NCBI RefSeq assembly: GCF_002723975.1
Contig: NZ_BEWO01000002.1
Coordinates: 176,215-240,214 of the forward strand
DNA: 64,000 nucleotides
DNA from: Gluconobacter japonicus
Lineage (GTDB): Bacteria; Pseudomonadota; Alphaproteobacteria; Acetobacterales; Acetobacteraceae
Direction of reading: 5' to 3'
Position numbers and translations under genes: made by a program. The first letter of the stretch is position 1. Each line of letters starts with the position of its first letter. Positions 63,001 through 64,000 of this stretch are shown piece after piece. The notes under the pieces are model-generated. The model was not told where the DNA came from, did not search any database, and worked only from the letters and a program-made list of their open reading frames with translations.

Positions 63001-63743
63001 TTGTTCTGGATGATGTCTCAACAGACAAAAGTGTAGATATCGCCCAGAATACTGCCAGAGAATGGCAACGCGAAATACGCCTTATAAAAGGGCGTAAACC
63101 TTCAGGTTCAGTTTTTCGTCAATGGGAAAAAGCATTCAAAGAGGCCCAAGGAGAATGGGTTTGGATCGCAGAGGCAGATGATCTCTGTGATCCACAGTTT
63201 CTGGAAAAACTTTTTGATGCCTTGCAACAGCACCCCAATGCTACAATGGCTTTCAGTGACAGCAGGTCCATTGATACAAATGGTGCTCCTCTTACCTCGT
63301 CTTATCGTAATTACTGCTCCGAAACGGCTGGGAGCATTTTAGATCATGACGGATATTTCCAAGGACGCGATTTTCTGAAGACGTGCCTCTCAGAACGCAA
63401 TCTTATCCTCAACGTGAGCGGAGCCGTTTTCAAACGCGCGCCAATGCGCGCCGCTCTACGCAGATGCCAGCAAGACCTCAGAATACTCAGCGTTGCAGGA
63501 GATTGGCGTATTTATCTTGAGCTTTTGGACCAAGACGAAGCAGGCATCGTGTATGTTAAGCAATCACTGAACATTCACCGACGCCACGCAAATTCAGCAA
63601 GTCATATTCTTGATAAAAATCGGCATATAAACGAAATAAAGTTTATGCATAAAACTATTTCACAACGGATAGAACTTTCAAAGGAAAGAATAAAAGAACA
63701 AAAATTATATCAAAGGAAAATTATCGATCAATTTAACATCTAA
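60009..63743 (+). CDS. Multidomain polysaccharide protein: N-terminal repeats, WbsX/GH99-like, GT4 and GT2 domains
   Basis: A 1244-residue protein with no signal peptide or membrane segment. Residues about 31-207 are five repeats built on FDPxWYLKxYPDV...DPLLHYxxxGxxEGRQP. Residues about 248-595 are a WbsX/GH99-like domain ([25 protein letters not shown] in part, [29 protein letters not shown]). Residues about 604-960 are a GT4-like glycosyltransferase with the [15 protein letters not shown] retaining motif. Residues about 966-1195 are GT2, with [22 protein letters not shown] and [11 protein letters not shown]. Such modules build or edit surface polysaccharides in Acetobacteraceae and other Gram-negatives. 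AT content rises strongly toward the 3' end. No good ribosome site precedes ATG 60009. Confidence 0.88.
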   Translation: [1244 protein letters not shown]

Positions 63744-63754
63744 ATTGATCGATA
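63722..63754 (+). terminator. 14-bp palindrome spanning the stop of the glycosyltransferase fusion
   Basis: TATCGATCAATTTA (63722-63735) pairs perfectly with TAAATTGATCGATA (63741-63754) around ACATC. The TAA stop (63741-63743) lies in the right arm. AT-rich DNA follows. A terminator is the simplest reading; without a T run it could instead be a protective 3' hairpin or a repeat element. Confidence 0.6.
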
Positions 63755-63815
63755 TTACTAGATATATATATGAATATTTATAAATACAAATATCTAAAGG
63801 ATACTTATTGAATCG

Positions 63816-63863
63816 CAATGCTTTAACGCCTAATGACGCGCTCCATCAGTCGTTAAAGCATTG
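63816..63863. repeat. 13-bp inverted repeat near the end of the window
   Basis: CAATGCTTTAACG (63816-63828) and CGTTAAAGCATTG (63851-63863) are perfect inverted copies 22 bases apart. The stop of the partial - strand gene lies in the loop. It may be the terminator of that gene on one side and a barrier to the glycosyltransferase transcript on the other. Confidence 0.6.
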
Positions 63864-64000
63864 TTACGGTCGCGTTTATCCGCCTCATTCTGGAGAATGG
63901 CGCGCTTGAATTTTTCTTGAGGGTGATCTGGCTGCGATGCTGGGCTTTGCGACGAACAGAAAGAGCGCCATGCGTCACCCGGATGCTGGCGTTCTTGATC
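63830..64000 (-). CDS. 3' end of an unidentified gene (partial)
   Basis: A - strand frame open from the window edge for 56 codons to TAG at 63832-63830. The codons resemble local genes, unlike the AT-rich DNA just to the left. The C-terminus is hydrophilic (QEKFKRAILQNEADKRDRNN, then ALTTDGARH) and matches no family I know. The start lies outside the window. Confidence 0.45.
   Translation of the reverse strand, partial: DQERQHPGDAWRSFCSSQSPASQPDHPQEKFKRAILQNEADKRDRNNALTTDGARH

Noticed and set aside
63744..64000. Insertion sequence end
   Set aside because: The 13-bp inverted repeats are only 22 bases apart and no transposase is visible; convergent terminator fits better.

Overview
The window reads as chromosome of an acetic acid bacterium (Acetobacteraceae, Alphaproteobacteria), most likely Gluconobacter or a close relative. 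This is inferred from a moderately GC-rich coding style, alphaproteobacterial protein versions (FtsZ ending in IPTYLRR, a DhaK-DhaL fusion kinase, PduO, a MetX-MetW pair) and gene order. Genus assignment is an inference; no search was run. No phage, insertion sequence, CRISPR array or resistance island was recognised.

Region 1 (1-22187) is a nearly complete division and cell-wall (dcw) cluster on the + strand. It starts after an esterase on the other strand and the RNase P RNA gene rnpB (1183-1583). The order is mraZ-rsmH-ftsL-ftsI-murE-murF-mraY-murD-ftsW-murG-murC-murB-ddl-ftsQ-ftsA-ftsZ-lpxC. Most junctions are ATGA or TGATG overlaps, so translation is probably coupled. A three-box MraZ operator overlaps a promoter-like sequence at 1778-1808. 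The ftsZ-lpxC gap holds three successive hairpins, the last of which pairs the lpxC ribosome binding site.

Region 2 (22256-31167) continues on + with bamD, recN, ligA, a CBS-domain CNNM/CorC-like protein, nicotinamidase, an Ivy-type lysozyme inhibitor and dihydroxyacetone kinase. A gene-free, hairpin-rich stretch follows, then tRNA-Arg and tRNA-Pro on the - strand.

Region 3 (31722-47058) is mixed: gpt, an MFS exporter, tRNA-Asn, an ispH-thrB-rnhA operon, a lipoprotein, an alginate-export-type porin, an OPT transporter, a coiled-coil protein with an AT-hook-like motif, PduO, a DUF4142 lipoprotein, DUF423, a small membrane protein, a periplasmic thioredoxin-fold protein and an M3 oligopeptidase. 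Convergent genes here share hairpin terminators.

Region 4 (45847-55753, - strand) holds two adjacent paralogous aspartate-type aminotransferases, leuCDB, and ffh-rpsP-rimM-trmD-rplS directly upstream of leuC, plus a Spy/CpxP-like periplasmic protein. Region 5 (55991-59878) has tRNA-Ser, an RhlE-type helicase, a 460-base gene-poor gap, and metX-metW for methionine synthesis.

Region 6 (60009-64000) is the most accessory-looking part. A 1244-residue protein joins five 'FDPxWYLKxYPDV'-type repeats, a WbsX/GH99-like domain, a GT4 domain and a GT2 domain. Its 3' part is visibly AT-rich, it ends in a 14-bp palindrome that contains the stop codon, and it is followed by AT-rich DNA and the 3' end of an unidentified - strand gene. 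This suggests a laterally acquired surface-polysaccharide locus that continues beyond the window.
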